Shown here: piece by piece, positions 1 through 7,674 of the stretch
Position numbering within the stretch: the stretch's first letter is position 1
Layout of the letters: each line of letters opens with the position of its first letter
DNA from: JANYCO01 sp035535995
GTDB lineage: Bacteria > Bacteroidota > Bacteroidia > Cytophagales > Cytophagaceae
DNA: 64,000 nt
Reading direction: 5' to 3'
Assembly (NCBI GenBank): GCA_035535995.1
Contig: DATLOZ010000012.1
Location: 62,001-126,000, forward strand
Program-made: the position numbers and the translations under genes
Notes under the pieces: generated by a model
The model's input: only the letters and a program-made list of their open reading frames with translations
Database searches by the model: none
Told to the model about the DNA's origin: nothing

Positions 1-1
1 A

Positions 2-136
2 GCAGAAGGCGATGAAGTAATTGTGTTTGGAAAAAATCCTTCCATTCTTGAATTGTCCAAAGAGATCGGCACGATTCCTTATGAATTGCTTACAGGCATT
101 GGGGAGCGCGTAAAGCGCGTGTTTTATACGGAGTAG
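2..136 (+). CDS. alr: Alanine racemase C-terminus (partial, probably MurF-Alr fusion)
   Basis: The reading frame is open from the window edge and ends at TAG 134-136, giving 44 residues. The peptide contains EGDEVIVFG, then IPYELLTGIGERVKRVF, which matches the end of the C-terminal beta-barrel domain of PLP-dependent alanine racemase, where the IPYE(I/L)LT..xxRVKRVY ending is characteristic. The enzyme interconverts L- and D-alanine for peptidoglycan. In Bacteroidota this domain is often the C-terminal half of a MurF-Alr bifunctional protein; the upstream part is outside the window, so the fusion is an inference. An inverted-repeat element follows the stop codon. Confidence 0.85.
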   Translation, partial: AEGDEVIVFGKNPSILELSKEIGTIPYELLTGIGERVKRVFYTE

Positions 137-165
137 GATCAGGATTAACAGAATTTAAGAATTTT

Positions 166-299
166 TTGTCATTCAGTAGGAAACTTGTGATTAGAAATTC
201 CTGCAACTCATTTCCACCATCACAATTTATAGAAAAGCAGAATAAGTTACCTGGTAAACGATAGTGCTATGTCTGCACGGGTTTCCTCCTGAATGACAA
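166..299. repeat. 134-bp element with 19-bp terminal inverted repeats
   Basis: The ends TTGTCATTCAGTAGGAAAC (166-184) and GTTTCCTCCTGAATGACAA (281-299) are reverse complements with one mismatch. A single copy of the right end recurs at 31338-31357. It lies between the alr stop and the convergent gene ending at 332, so it may act as a bidirectional 3' structure. The inside shows no ORF. A small non-autonomous mobile repeat is possible. Confidence 0.6.
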
Positions 300-331
300 C
301 TTTTAACATGTGCATCATTCAATCAGCCTAA

Positions 332-967
332 TCACAGTTCAGACTTTTTCACTACATCATCCTCATTTCCCTTTATACCATCCTTCCCATAGGAAGTTAG
401 TGTAAAGCTATTAGCAGACACTGTATATTCTACCTGGTTTCCCCAGGCATCCTGGTACCACTCACGCTTGAGAGGATCGTTGCCAATGAGCTCGGATAGG
501 TTTTGAGGATAATTTCCAAAATGATTTTTATACTTCACAAGCGCCTGCGCAGTGCGGGAAAGTTGTTTTTCGGTTACGCTTGTCTTGGAATAACTTGTGT
601 AAACAAGTACAGAACCTACAAAGAGAATTGTTACCGCTACAATTGTCAGTGCCACCTTCCGGAAATATTTGCGCAGCAAATTGACAAACTCCGTCCAGCT
701 TTTTTGAAGATTCTGGCCAAAGCCATTTCCCTCCATAGAGGATCTTTCTCCCAATTGCAAGGCACGCAGGGCAAAATAACCCAGGAATATGATCAACCCT
801 ATTGGCAATGCCACTCTGAAAAGCAGCCACAGCAGGGGTCTATAGATCCACCATAAAAATGGGAATGTAAGAAGCAACATCAAGATCAGGAACCCAAGCA
901 GGATCTTATCACCAGGTTTCATAGGCTCTGGCTTATCAATAGGCAGCGGGTCGTTGGCGTCGATCAT
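332..967 (-). CDS. Three-TM protein with pseudopilin (T2SS GspG-like) C-terminal domain
   Basis: 211 residues from ATG 967. A longer reading (start 1060) is possible, but its extra residues are translated from a dispersed repeat, so I chose the inner start. Two hydrophobic segments lie at about residues 22-66 and a third at about 104-124. The tail from about residue 140 (YPQNLSELI, WYQDAWGNQVEY, LTSYGKDG, DD) looks like the GspG/PulG C-terminal domain, which in pseudopilins folds around a bound calcium ion. There is no prepilin peptidase site at the N-terminus, so it is not a normal major pseudopilin. The function is unknown. It is divergent from lemA. Confidence 0.7.
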   Translation of the reverse strand: MIDANDPLPIDKPEPMKPGDKILLGFLILMLLLTFPFLWWIYRPLLWLLFRVALPIGLIIFLGYFALRALQLGERSSMEGNGFGQNLQKSWTEFVNLLRKYFRKVALTIVAVTILFVGSVLVYTSYSKTSVTEKQLSRTAQALVKYKNHFGNYPQNLSELIGNDPLKREWYQDAWGNQVEYTVSANSFTLTSYGKDGIKGNEDDVVKKSEL

Positions 968-1004
968 GGGAGTATGGTTTTGTGAAGTGCAAGATACAGA
1001 AAAA

Positions 1005-1032
1005 GGATACCGGATGCCAGATGTAGGATAAG
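1005..1032. repeat. Heptamer array, family A (GGATRCC units), copy 1
   Basis: Four 7-bp units, GGATACC, GGATGCC, AGATGTA and GGATAAG. It lies in the 5' region of the pseudopilin-like gene and is the source of the spurious N-terminal extension of that reading frame. It is the same family as the arrays near 16.4, 17.7, 21.4, 27.6, 32.6 and 51.5 kb. Confidence 0.75.
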
Positions 1033-1065
1033 ATTCAGTTTGTTTGAGCGAATAGAGCAAAGTTT

Positions 1066-1129
1066 ACTCAATACTGTTGCTGTTGCTCTTGCTGACGGGA
1101 TAGCAAGAGCAACAGCAACAGTATTGAGT
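1066..1129. repeat. Perfect 28-bp inverted repeat, family C (AGCAAS hexamers)
   Basis: The left arm 1066-1093 and right arm 1102-1129 are exact reverse complements of 28 bp around an 8-bp loop. The right arm reads as hexamer-like units AGCAAG, AGCAAC, AGCAAC. A run of T follows on the plus strand, so it resembles a terminator, but no plus-strand gene lies just upstream: it sits between divergent genes. A related hairpin is at 3879-3931. Confidence 0.9.
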
Positions 1130-1189
1130 TTTTGGTACACCATCGCTAATATTCTTTCTTCAAACCCTTTCAGTTTTAACATATTTATG

Positions 1190-1197
1190 TATTTTTG
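1190..1197 (+). promoter_or_regulatory. TAnnTTTG -7 element for lemA operon
   Basis: TATTTTTG lies 31 bp before the lemA ATG and matches the Bacteroidota housekeeping -7 consensus TAnnTTTG. The -33 element is weak (TTTC at 1168-1171, 18 bp away). Confidence 0.5.
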
Positions 1198-1227
1198 TTC
1201 TACTTAAAACTTAAATTCCAAGAGATT

Positions 1228-1806
1228 ATGAAAAGATTATGGTTGAACCTGATGATTCTGGCATCAGCTGTTTCGTTGAGTTCCTGTGGGTATAACAGCA
1301 TGGTAGAAAAGCAGGAAGCTGTAGAAAGCCAATGGGCACAGGTTCAGAACGTATACCAGAGAAGAATGGACCTTATTCCTAACCTGGTGGAAACAGTAAA
1401 AGGGGTAGCTAATTTTGAAAAAGGTACACTGGAAGCAGTAGTACAGGCCAGAGCAGAAGCTACCAAAACTACGATCAATGCAAACGATCTTACTCCTGAT
1501 AAAGTAGCTCAATTCCAAAAAGCACAGGAAGGACTGACCGGAGCGCTTTCTAAATTTATGAGCATCGTAGAAAACTATCCTGATCTGAAAGCAAATCAAA
1601 ATTTCAGCGAGCTGCAAGCACAGCTGGAAGGCACTGAAAACAGGATCTCTGTAGAAAGAATGAAATTCAACGAAGCGGTACAGGAATACAACACTTACAT
1701 CCGCAAATTCCCCAACAACATGACGGCCGGAATGTTCGGATTTGAAAAGAAAGGTTATTTCGAAGCCTCGGCCGGTGCCGATAAAGCTCCTACCGTTAAA
1801 TTCTAA
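1228..1806 (+). CDS. lemA: LemA family lipoprotein
   Basis: 192 residues. The start at ATG 1228 gives a short charged N-terminus, a hydrophobic stretch and a lipobox LSSC followed by GYNSM, so a signal-peptidase II lipoprotein is likely. The body has the LemA signature: YNSMVEKQEAVESQWAQVQN, then YQRRMDLIPNLVETVKG, and a C-terminal Y..YIRKFPNN. LemA proteins form helical bundles of unclear biochemical role. The gene is 4 bp upstream of a TPM-domain gene and two further TPM genes follow, the usual LemA-TPM (YgcG) arrangement. An upstream TTG start would overlap the promoter -7 element and is rejected. Confidence 0.92.
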   Translation: MKRLWLNLMILASAVSLSSCGYNSMVEKQEAVESQWAQVQNVYQRRMDLIPNLVETVKGVANFEKGTLEAVVQARAEATKTTINANDLTPDKVAQFQKAQEGLTGALSKFMSIVENYPDLKANQNFSELQAQLEGTENRISVERMKFNEAVQEYNTYIRKFPNNMTAGMFGFEKKGYFEASAGADKAPTVKF

Positions 1807-1810
1807 ACGC

Positions 1811-2248
1811 ATGGCACAACATTTATTCAACGAGGCACAACAGAAAGCCATCGTAGATTCCATCAAAAAGGCAGAGCTGAATACTTCGGGAGAAGTACAG
1901 GTGCATATTGAAAACACTTGCAAAAAAGAAGTGATGGACAGAGCAACAGAAGTATTTGCATCGCTCAATATGCATAAGACAAAACTTCGCAACGGAGTAT
2001 TGTTTTATCTCGCTATCAAGGATAAAAAATTTGCGATCCTAGGAGACGCCGGCATTAATGCTGCAGTACCCGGCGATTTCTGGGAGAAAATCAAAAATTA
2101 TATGCAGGAAGAATTCCGTAAAGGAAATTTTACCGAAGGCCTTTGCGAAGGCATCCGTATGGCAGGGGAACAATTAAAAAGCCATTTCCCTTATCAATCG
2201 GACGATGTGAACGAGTTGCCAGACGATATTTCGTTCTCTAATAATTAA
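1811..2248 (+). CDS. TPM-domain protein, soluble
   Basis: 145 residues from ATG 1811, 4 bp after the lemA stop. It has no signal peptide or membrane segment. The fold signature is that of the TPM (DUF477, YgcG/Psb32) domain: QKAIVDSIKKAE, TSGEVQVHIE, then RNGVLFYLAIKDKKFAILGD and AVPGDFW..I...M. The C-terminus is acidic. In this operon it would be the cytoplasmic member beside two exported relatives. Its role is unknown; some TPM proteins have been described as phosphatases or photosystem assembly factors. Confidence 0.85.
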   Translation: MAQHLFNEAQQKAIVDSIKKAELNTSGEVQVHIENTCKKEVMDRATEVFASLNMHKTKLRNGVLFYLAIKDKKFAILGDAGINAAVPGDFWEKIKNYMQEEFRKGNFTEGLCEGIRMAGEQLKSHFPYQSDDVNELPDDISFSNN

Positions 2249-2263
2249 AACAATACTAAAGCA

Positions 2264-2292
2264 AGGGGACGGATTTTCTTTCCCCTCTTTTT
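2264..2292 (+). terminator. Stem-loop with T-tract between TPM genes
   Basis: AGGGGA (2264-2269) can pair with TCCCCT (2281-2286), followed by CTTTTTG. It is a short intrinsic terminator or attenuator that would lower expression of the two downstream TPM genes relative to lemA. Confidence 0.5.
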
Positions 2293-2311
2293 GATTTTAT
2301 CTGATTTGATC

Positions 2312-3055
2312 GTGTTAAAAAAAACAGTTTTACTGGTTTTCCTATTCCTGTACGCAACCGCAGGAATAATGGCTGAGGATAAAAATATTCCCGCTAAGCC
2401 TGATTCGCCAAGAATGGTGAATGACCTGGCCGGAGTTCTTAATCCAGGTGATGCCGACTATATCGAAGCGAAACTGAGAGCCTACAACGATTCTACCTCT
2501 ACACAAATTGTAGTAGTCACGGTCAGTAGCCTGAACGGGTATGATATTGAAAGTTTCTCCTACAAACTCGCCGCAAGCTGGGGCATTGGCCAGAAAGGAA
2601 AAAACAATGGGTTACTGATCCTGATAGCGCCGAATGAACGCAAGATGCGGATCGAAGTTGGCTACGGATTGGAAGCAGTAGTACCCGATGCGAAAGCCAA
2701 ATGGATCGAAGACAACATAATGAAACCCGCTTTCAAGCAAGGTAACTATGCAGCGGGAATCGACAGTGCAGTTGATCAGATCATCGATAGAAGCGCCGGA
2801 GCATACAAACGCGATGGCAAGGAGACCGATAAACTTGCTTCTAAAAAAGGCGGCGGCTGGCTGGCTTGGCTGATCATTATTATGATCGTAATTTATGTAT
2901 TCCTGCGCAGAAATTCCGGTGGCGGTTTTACTCGCTATTCTTCCGGCGGATATTATGGCGGAGGAGGTTTTAGCGGTGGAAGCTCCGGAGGCAGCAGTTT
3001 TGGTGGCTTCGGCGGTGGAAGCTTTGGCGGAGGTGGTGCCAGCGGCGATTGGTAA
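2312..3055 (+). CDS. TPM-domain protein with Gly-rich C-terminus (YgcG-like)
   Basis: 247 residues from GTG 2312; a TTG at 2291 is the only other in-frame choice and adds residues before the signal peptide. A signal peptide (KKTVLLVFLFLYATAGIMA) leads to a TPM domain at about 30-170, with MVNDLAGVL, IVVVTVSSL, NNGLLILIAPNERKMRIEVG and GLEAVVPD. A transmembrane segment (about 185-200) follows. The last 40 residues are Gly/Ser-rich with repeated GGGS/GGGF motifs and end in GASGDW, typical of YgcG proteins. It is probably inner-membrane anchored with the TPM domain in the periplasm. Confidence 0.88.
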   Translation: MLKKTVLLVFLFLYATAGIMAEDKNIPAKPDSPRMVNDLAGVLNPGDADYIEAKLRAYNDSTSTQIVVVTVSSLNGYDIESFSYKLAASWGIGQKGKNNGLLILIAPNERKMRIEVGYGLEAVVPDAKAKWIEDNIMKPAFKQGNYAAGIDSAVDQIIDRSAGAYKRDGKETDKLASKKGGGWLAWLIIIMIVIYVFLRRNSGGGFTRYSSGGYYGGGGFSGGSSGGSSFGGFGGGSFGGGGASGDW

Positions 3056-3088
3056 TCAATATTTGTACAAACTAATAGTTAAAGATAA

Positions 3089-3874
3089 ATGCTGAGATAT
3101 TTCTTTTTACTGATCTTTTCCGTTTTCCTGACCAGTGCAGCGCTGGCGGATAAATCTATTGCGATCCCTGCAAGGCCAGAACCTAAAAGGCTTGTAAACG
3201 ATATGGCAGGCCTGCTGACCGAACCTAAAAGAACCGAAGCCCTGGAATATAAACTCAATAAGCTGAACGATTCTCTCGGCGTAGAGATTTTTATCGTTAC
3301 CGTAGAATCCCTGCGCAATATTGAAGTGGGCAATTATGCACGCGAACTTGCCAGCGTATGGGAAGATGCAAATGATAAAGAGAACGGAATTTTTATTCTC
3401 TTCGACTACGAAGACCGTGGTTATGCAATTATTCCAGGAACTAAGTTTCGCGAAAAATTTCATGATATAATTGTTAAAAAAATTGAGGCGCATTATCTGA
3501 AGCCTCACTTTAAAAAGAAACAATTTTACGAAGGCTTCAACCTTGCTGCCGATGCGATCGCCAATCATATCACTGGAAAACTCACCGATACAGAACTGAA
3601 AACTGACGACGAGTATGATCTTTATCTTATCACACTTGGGATCTTCTTTTTCTTCCTGATCTTCTTTCCACTTTATCAATATTATCAATTTAAGAAACAA
3701 CATTTTGGCACGAAGAAAATCGGGTTCGTTTCCGCTTTTATGCTGATGAACCATTTAAAACCATCACACAGCACATTCGACGATTTCAAAAAAGGAACCG
3801 GGTCATTCTCGGTGAGAGGCGCAAGCGTGACAAGCTTTGGTGGAGGCGCAGGCGGCAGCTGGGGCGGCTGGTAG
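3089..3874 (+). CDS. Second exported TPM-domain membrane protein
   Basis: 261 residues with a signal peptide ending near SAALA and a TPM domain at about 30-170 (RLVNDMAGLL, IFIVTVESL, NGIFILFDYEDRGYAIIPG). One strong membrane segment (FFFFLIFFPLYQYY) lies at about 190-205. The tail is short and Gly-rich (SFGGGAGGSWGGW), echoing the preceding gene. The GLEAV-type motif of its neighbour is replaced by GTKFREKF, so the two have diverged. It is the last gene of the lemA-TPM operon; a hairpin repeat follows. Confidence 0.85.
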   Translation: MLRYFFLLIFSVFLTSAALADKSIAIPARPEPKRLVNDMAGLLTEPKRTEALEYKLNKLNDSLGVEIFIVTVESLRNIEVGNYARELASVWEDANDKENGIFILFDYEDRGYAIIPGTKFREKFHDIIVKKIEAHYLKPHFKKKQFYEGFNLAADAIANHITGKLTDTELKTDDEYDLYLITLGIFFFFLIFFPLYQYYQFKKQHFGTKKIGFVSAFMLMNHLKPSHSTFDDFKKGTGSFSVRGASVTSFGGGAGGSWGGW

Positions 3875-3878
3875 AACC

Positions 3879-3931
3879 AGCAAGAGCAAGAGTAGAGAAT
3901 TCTTCTGTATACTCTTGCTGTTGCTCTTGCT
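3879..3931. repeat. Family C hairpin with unequal arms
   Basis: The left arm AGCAAGAGCAAGAGTA (3879-3894) pairs with 3910-3931, which is the same sequence plus one extra AGCAAC-type hexamer. The arms differ by exactly one 6-bp unit, which shows the unit of change. It lies 4 bp after the last TPM stop codon and may serve as the operon's 3' end. Confidence 0.8.
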
Positions 3932-3955
3932 CGCAGCCTATTAATTCAACAATCC

Positions 3956-4690
3956 ATGATCTTAATTAGATTTTTTAAGCAACAGAGTTGGAAGTATGCA
4001 GTGCCTTGTATTCTTTTTCTTTTGCTGTTTCTGGATATTTCGATTCCCTGGACAAATTTTTTTATTGGAAAATATTACGAAGCATGGCATCTTCTTTTTG
4101 CTACAGCTTTTCTTATTTGCTATAGCTTAAAATTTGCAGAGAAATACAACAACCTGGTTATCGACCGGCTGAAGCTATTTTTTTATTTTCTTTTCTTCAC
4201 CGCTTTCCTGCTTGCCCCTGGCAGAAGCTTTAGATCGTTAGTTGTAGAATGTTTTCCCTGGTTCGTATTTTATTTGTATTTTTATAGTATACTCGTTCTT
4301 CACCAACAAGAAATGCAAGCTCAAGGAAAAACTACAAAACGCTCTTCCTGGTTAATCATTACAATTGTTCAGTCTGTATTGATCTTATCGATAGCTGTAT
4401 GGGCGATCACGCAAAAAGTAGAGGCCGAAAAACAAAAAGAACAGGCCGTTGCAGCGCAAATAGATGCTGAGAAAGCAAAGGATTACGTTCTCCGGGCAAG
4501 GCAATCCGAACAAAAATCGAATGAATATGCGCTTCAACTACAGCTATTGGCACAGGACTATAGAGCTCTTTTATTAAAAGAAATAGAAATCAGAGATCAC
4601 TTGAATAATGATCCGAAAAAAAACAACCAGCTCGCTAATGAGTTCGAAGAAATAGAAAATAAACGTAGACGAATACGATCTGATAAGTAA
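3956..4690 (+). CDS. Membrane protein with C-terminal coiled coil, unknown
   Basis: 244 residues. Four to five hydrophobic segments span roughly residues 13-30, 44-58, 70-86, 100-115 and 132-150, then a long charged helix rich in Glu, Lys, Ala and Gln (about 152-244) has heptad character. It has the shape of a membrane sensor with a signalling helix but carries no kinase, cyclase or DNA-binding module. Its stop is 1 bp before the Crp/Fnr gene, so the two are translationally linked and it may control or be controlled by that regulator. I do not recognise the family. Confidence 0.75.
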   Translation: MILIRFFKQQSWKYAVPCILFLLLFLDISIPWTNFFIGKYYEAWHLLFATAFLICYSLKFAEKYNNLVIDRLKLFFYFLFFTAFLLAPGRSFRSLVVECFPWFVFYLYFYSILVLHQQEMQAQGKTTKRSSWLIITIVQSVLILSIAVWAITQKVEAEKQKEQAVAAQIDAEKAKDYVLRARQSEQKSNEYALQLQLLAQDYRALLLKEIEIRDHLNNDPKKNNQLANEFEEIENKRRRIRSDK

Positions 4691-4691
4691 T

Positions 4692-5390
4692 ATGAACCCA
4701 GAAGCTCACTTCATATTATTACGCAACCACGTATTGTTCAACCAGCTTACCTATAAGGAATGCAGGCAGCTCAATATTGTTAATGGCTATCTTGAACCGA
4801 AAAAAAATGAATACGTTTACTTTGATAAATTCAGTCACGACCGGCTTTATTTCCTAAAAAAAGGATACGTCAAAATTGGTTTCTATGATGAGCAAGGCAA
4901 CGAAGTAGTGCGCGAGATCCTGAAAGCCGGCGATATCTTCGGCCAGATCGGATTGGAGCGCTACGACCATGAAGGCGAGTTTGCACAAGCCATTAAAGGC
5001 AATGCTTCCATCTGCAGTTTCACTATTACCGATTTTGAAGAGATCCTTAAAAAGCGCCCTGACCTTGCCATCTCGTTTACAAAATTAGTAGGCTTAAAAT
5101 TTAAAAAATTACAGAACCGTCTTTCCAATATTGTTTTCAAAGACGTACGTCAGCGTCTGGTAGATTTTTTTATAAATTTTGCCGAAAATAATAATCCCGA
5201 AAAAACCGACGAGCTCATCATTCAAAACTATCTCACCCATGCCGATATAGCCAGCCTCATTGGCTCTACACGACAAACGGTGACCACACTCATCAATAAA
5301 ATGGAAGAAGACCGCATGCTTCTATTCGACCGGAAACTGGTGACAATCCCTAGTTTTAAGAAATTGAGAACATATAATATTCCAGCTTAA
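4692..5390 (+). CDS. Crp/Fnr family transcriptional regulator
   Basis: 232 residues. A cyclic-nucleotide-binding-type beta barrel occupies about residues 15-130 (FLKKGYVKIGFYDEQGNEV, LKAGDIFGQ), then a dimer helix and a winged helix-turn-helix at about 170-215 (LTHADIASLIGSTRQTVTTL). There are no cysteines placed for an FNR-type iron-sulfur cluster, and the classical cAMP-contact Arg-Ser pair is not evident. The ligand is unknown. It is tightly coupled to the upstream membrane coiled-coil gene. Confidence 0.9.
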   Translation: MNPEAHFILLRNHVLFNQLTYKECRQLNIVNGYLEPKKNEYVYFDKFSHDRLYFLKKGYVKIGFYDEQGNEVVREILKAGDIFGQIGLERYDHEGEFAQAIKGNASICSFTITDFEEILKKRPDLAISFTKLVGLKFKKLQNRLSNIVFKDVRQRLVDFFINFAENNNPEKTDELIIQNYLTHADIASLIGSTRQTVTTLINKMEEDRMLLFDRKLVTIPSFKKLRTYNIPA

Positions 5391-5640
5391 ACCAGATTAA
5401 AGAATTTCAGGGTCAACAGAATACTTCGTCCTACTGGATGTACCTTCTTCAAATTGCCAATCGTAAAATCAAATCACGTAAATCTTCTAATCCTGAACAC
5501 CAAGGTTCAGATAATTTGATCGCTATAATACCCTTCTCCTATCAGGCATTCAGCAAGTTATATTTAAAAATATTTTTTTAATTTCTGGCCTTTCCTAAAA
5601 GCCCTCTTTTCAGCTTCATTGCTGGTAGCTGTAGAAGCAA

Positions 5641-7578
5641 ATGATTATTTTCTTCTACATGAGAATCGCTGATATACAGAAAGGCCGGAGAACGATTATT
5701 TCTGGCATTGCCAGATTGATTTTTGCTGCGTTGTGGCTGCTATTTTTCTCCAATCATGCATTAGGAGAAAAAATAGTGGAGCTTCACGACCAGCAGGATG
5801 ATTATGTTCTAAATGGGGCATATATCGCAGTGTTCGAAGATCCAGCGCATCAATATAATATTCTTCAAATTAGTGCTCCTGCTTTTAAAGGTTTTGAGGA
5901 AAATGGAAAAGCAGGCTTCAACCGGATCCCGCAGGCTACTTATTGGCTTCGGTTTCGCGTACGCAATCATACGCATGAGCTGAAACGTTTTTTATTGGAA
6001 AGTTATTCTCCCCACTCAAATCGTATTCAAGTCTATCTTCCTACAAGCAACGGCCGCTTTGAGGTGCAGCAGGGCGGTGAAGATTTTAAATTTGATCAGC
6101 GGATCTACGTTACCAAAAATCTTGTATTCGATCTGCCGCTGGATGCTCATCAAGAGGTCACCACTTTCTATGTGCGCATCGACTCGCGCAATTACAGCGC
6201 TTTTGATTTTCGCATAAAAACAATCAATTATTTTCTTTACTACATCACGAACGAATATTATTTCCTCGGTCTCTACTACGGCATTTTATTGATCATGGCG
6301 GTGTATAACCTGTTGGTGTATTTTACAGTTAAAGAAAATGTTTATCTCTATTACGTATTCTATGTATTTGGTAGCGCCATACTAACCATGACCGACGATG
6401 GCCTGGGCTTTCAGTACCTCTGGCCTTCCCTGCCTTCGCTCAGCAGGCCGATCGGGTACACACTGGCCCCGCTGGCATTGATGTTGATGTTTGTACTATA
6501 TGCTTCCTCTTTCCTGGATTTGAAAATTCGTTTCCCTAAACTTTGGAGAGTATTATTATTTACTACTGCTTTTTATCTTTTTTATTTTACAATTTCGTTA
6601 GCCTTTACAGGAAAAGCCTTGCCTATTCTCTATACCATTCCATTCCTTATCACCTATGGGATCGCCTGGCTCTGCTATGTGAAAGGCTATGAGGCTTCGC
6701 GCTTTTTTATTCTTGGTTATACTTTTATTCTTATAAGCATTATGATCATTCAACTGCGTGCCGAGCATATGATCGAAGGGAATTTCTTTACTGTCTATAG
6801 CCTCAACATAGGACTGATGCTGGAAGTAGTGATCTTCTCTTTTGCACTTTCTGATAGAATTCGTCTGATCAAAAAAGAAAAAGCGCTGGCGCAACAAGCC
6901 ATTATTGAAAGCCTGAAAGTGAACCGCGAACTCCAGGAAAAAGTAAACCGCGAACTAGAAGAAAAGGTAGCTGCACGTACACGTGAGCTGAGCGATAAGA
7001 ACCTTGAACTCGAAGAAGTCAACGATAAACTCCACACGCTCAACAATGCCGTAAACGAAATGAACGCGAAGCTTGACTACGATAATTGGTATTTGAAAAA
7101 AGATCTTAAGCAGGATATTCAATCGAGAATTTTGGAAGCGGAAGTTCCTTATGAAGAATTTATAAAGGTTTTTCCCGATGATCTGTCTTGCCTGAGATAC
7201 CTGGCCGAACAGAAGTGGCAGCATTTTTACCGTTGCCGGAAATGTGGCAATTTAAAATACAGCGAATCGCCTGATGGTACTAAACGTAAGTGTACAGTAT
7301 GCGGGTTTGTAGAATCAGCTACCGCCTATACTTTATATCATGGCGTTCGTTTCCCGCTCAACAAGGCATTTTATCTCACTTACCTTTTCTACAAAAAAGC
7401 AAACAGGCGCAATCTCTCAGACCTCTCGGAAATGCTACAGATCCGGCGCAATACCTGCGGAAAATTTCGCGCCAAAGTAAATGAAAGCCGTGAGCAATAT
7501 AATCTCCGCAACAAAAACAAAAAACCGGAAACATGGGAAGAACTCATCAGCGTACGGCTTGTGCAAAAGAAATTATGA
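5641..7578 (+). CDS. 7TMR-DISM receptor with C-terminal transposase-like zinc ribbon
   Basis: 645 residues (an alternative Met is at residue 7). The order is: signal peptide or anchor (about 20-42), an extracellular 7TMR-DISMED2-type beta domain (about 45-195, with YWLRFRVRN), seven membrane helices (about 205-400), a coiled coil (about 405-480, LEEKVAARTRELSDKNLELE), then a cytoplasmic tail. The tail has a zinc ribbon with Cys532, Cys535, Cys551 and Cys554 (C-x2-C-x15-C-x2-C), followed by a helical part. This pattern resembles the N-terminal zinc ribbon of IS1595-type transposases, without their DDE catalytic domain. It probably senses an extracellular ligand and binds nucleic acid. Its last codons and stop fall in a family B repeat. 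Confidence 0.82.
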   Translation: MIIFFYMRIADIQKGRRTIISGIARLIFAALWLLFFSNHALGEKIVELHDQQDDYVLNGAYIAVFEDPAHQYNILQISAPAFKGFEENGKAGFNRIPQATYWLRFRVRNHTHELKRFLLESYSPHSNRIQVYLPTSNGRFEVQQGGEDFKFDQRIYVTKNLVFDLPLDAHQEVTTFYVRIDSRNYSAFDFRIKTINYFLYYITNEYYFLGLYYGILLIMAVYNLLVYFTVKENVYLYYVFYVFGSAILTMTDDGLGFQYLWPSLPSLSRPIGYTLAPLALMLMFVLYASSFLDLKIRFPKLWRVLLFTTAFYLFYFTISLAFTGKALPILYTIPFLITYGIAWLCYVKGYEASRFFILGYTFILISIMIIQLRAEHMIEGNFFTVYSLNIGLMLEVVIFSFALSDRIRLIKKEKALAQQAIIESLKVNRELQEKVNRELEEKVAARTRELSDKNLELEEVNDKLHTLNNAVNEMNAKLDYDNWYLKKDLKQDIQSRILEAEVPYEEFIKVFPDDLSCLRYLAEQKWQHFYRCRKCGNLKYSESPDGTKRKCTVCGFVESATAYTLYHGVRFPLNKAFYLTYLFYKKANRRNLSDLSEMLQIRRNTCGKFRAKVNESREQYNLRNKNKKPETWEELISVRLVQKKL

Positions 7579-7600
7579 ATGCTGAGCTATGAATATTCAA
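7572..7600. repeat. Degenerate family B array overlapping a stop codon
   Basis: ATTATGAATGCTGAGCTATGAAT is made of inverted-orientation AYTCATA-like units. The TGA stop of the 7TMR-DISM gene (7576-7578) lies inside it, in the context AATTATGA, the same context as the stop of the rRNA methyltransferase gene at 49777-49779. Confidence 0.6.
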
Positions 7601-7674
7601 AGCTTTTTTTACTCCTAATTTATAATTAATTTCTTTTTGTCAGCGAGATGACAAATATTTCCTGTAACCCCTAT

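Noticed and set aside
528..856. ORFs on both strands inside the pseudopilin-like gene
   Set aside because: Shadow frames; the 332-967 frame has membrane segments and a recognisable domain, the others do not.
1066..1129. Ordinary terminator
   Set aside because: It has a T-tract on the plus strand, but no plus-strand gene ends nearby; it lies between divergent genes, so I list it as a repeat.
5391..5640. Gene or RNA in the 250-bp gap after the Crp/Fnr gene
   Set aside because: Only a weak CTGAAC/GTTCAG hairpin is visible, with no ORF and no tRNA-like fold.
7201..7578. Remnant insertion sequence at the end of the 7TMR-DISM gene
   Set aside because: The zinc-ribbon part is in frame with a coherent full-length receptor, and there are no terminal inverted repeats or a DDE domain, so it is a protein domain and not an inserted element.
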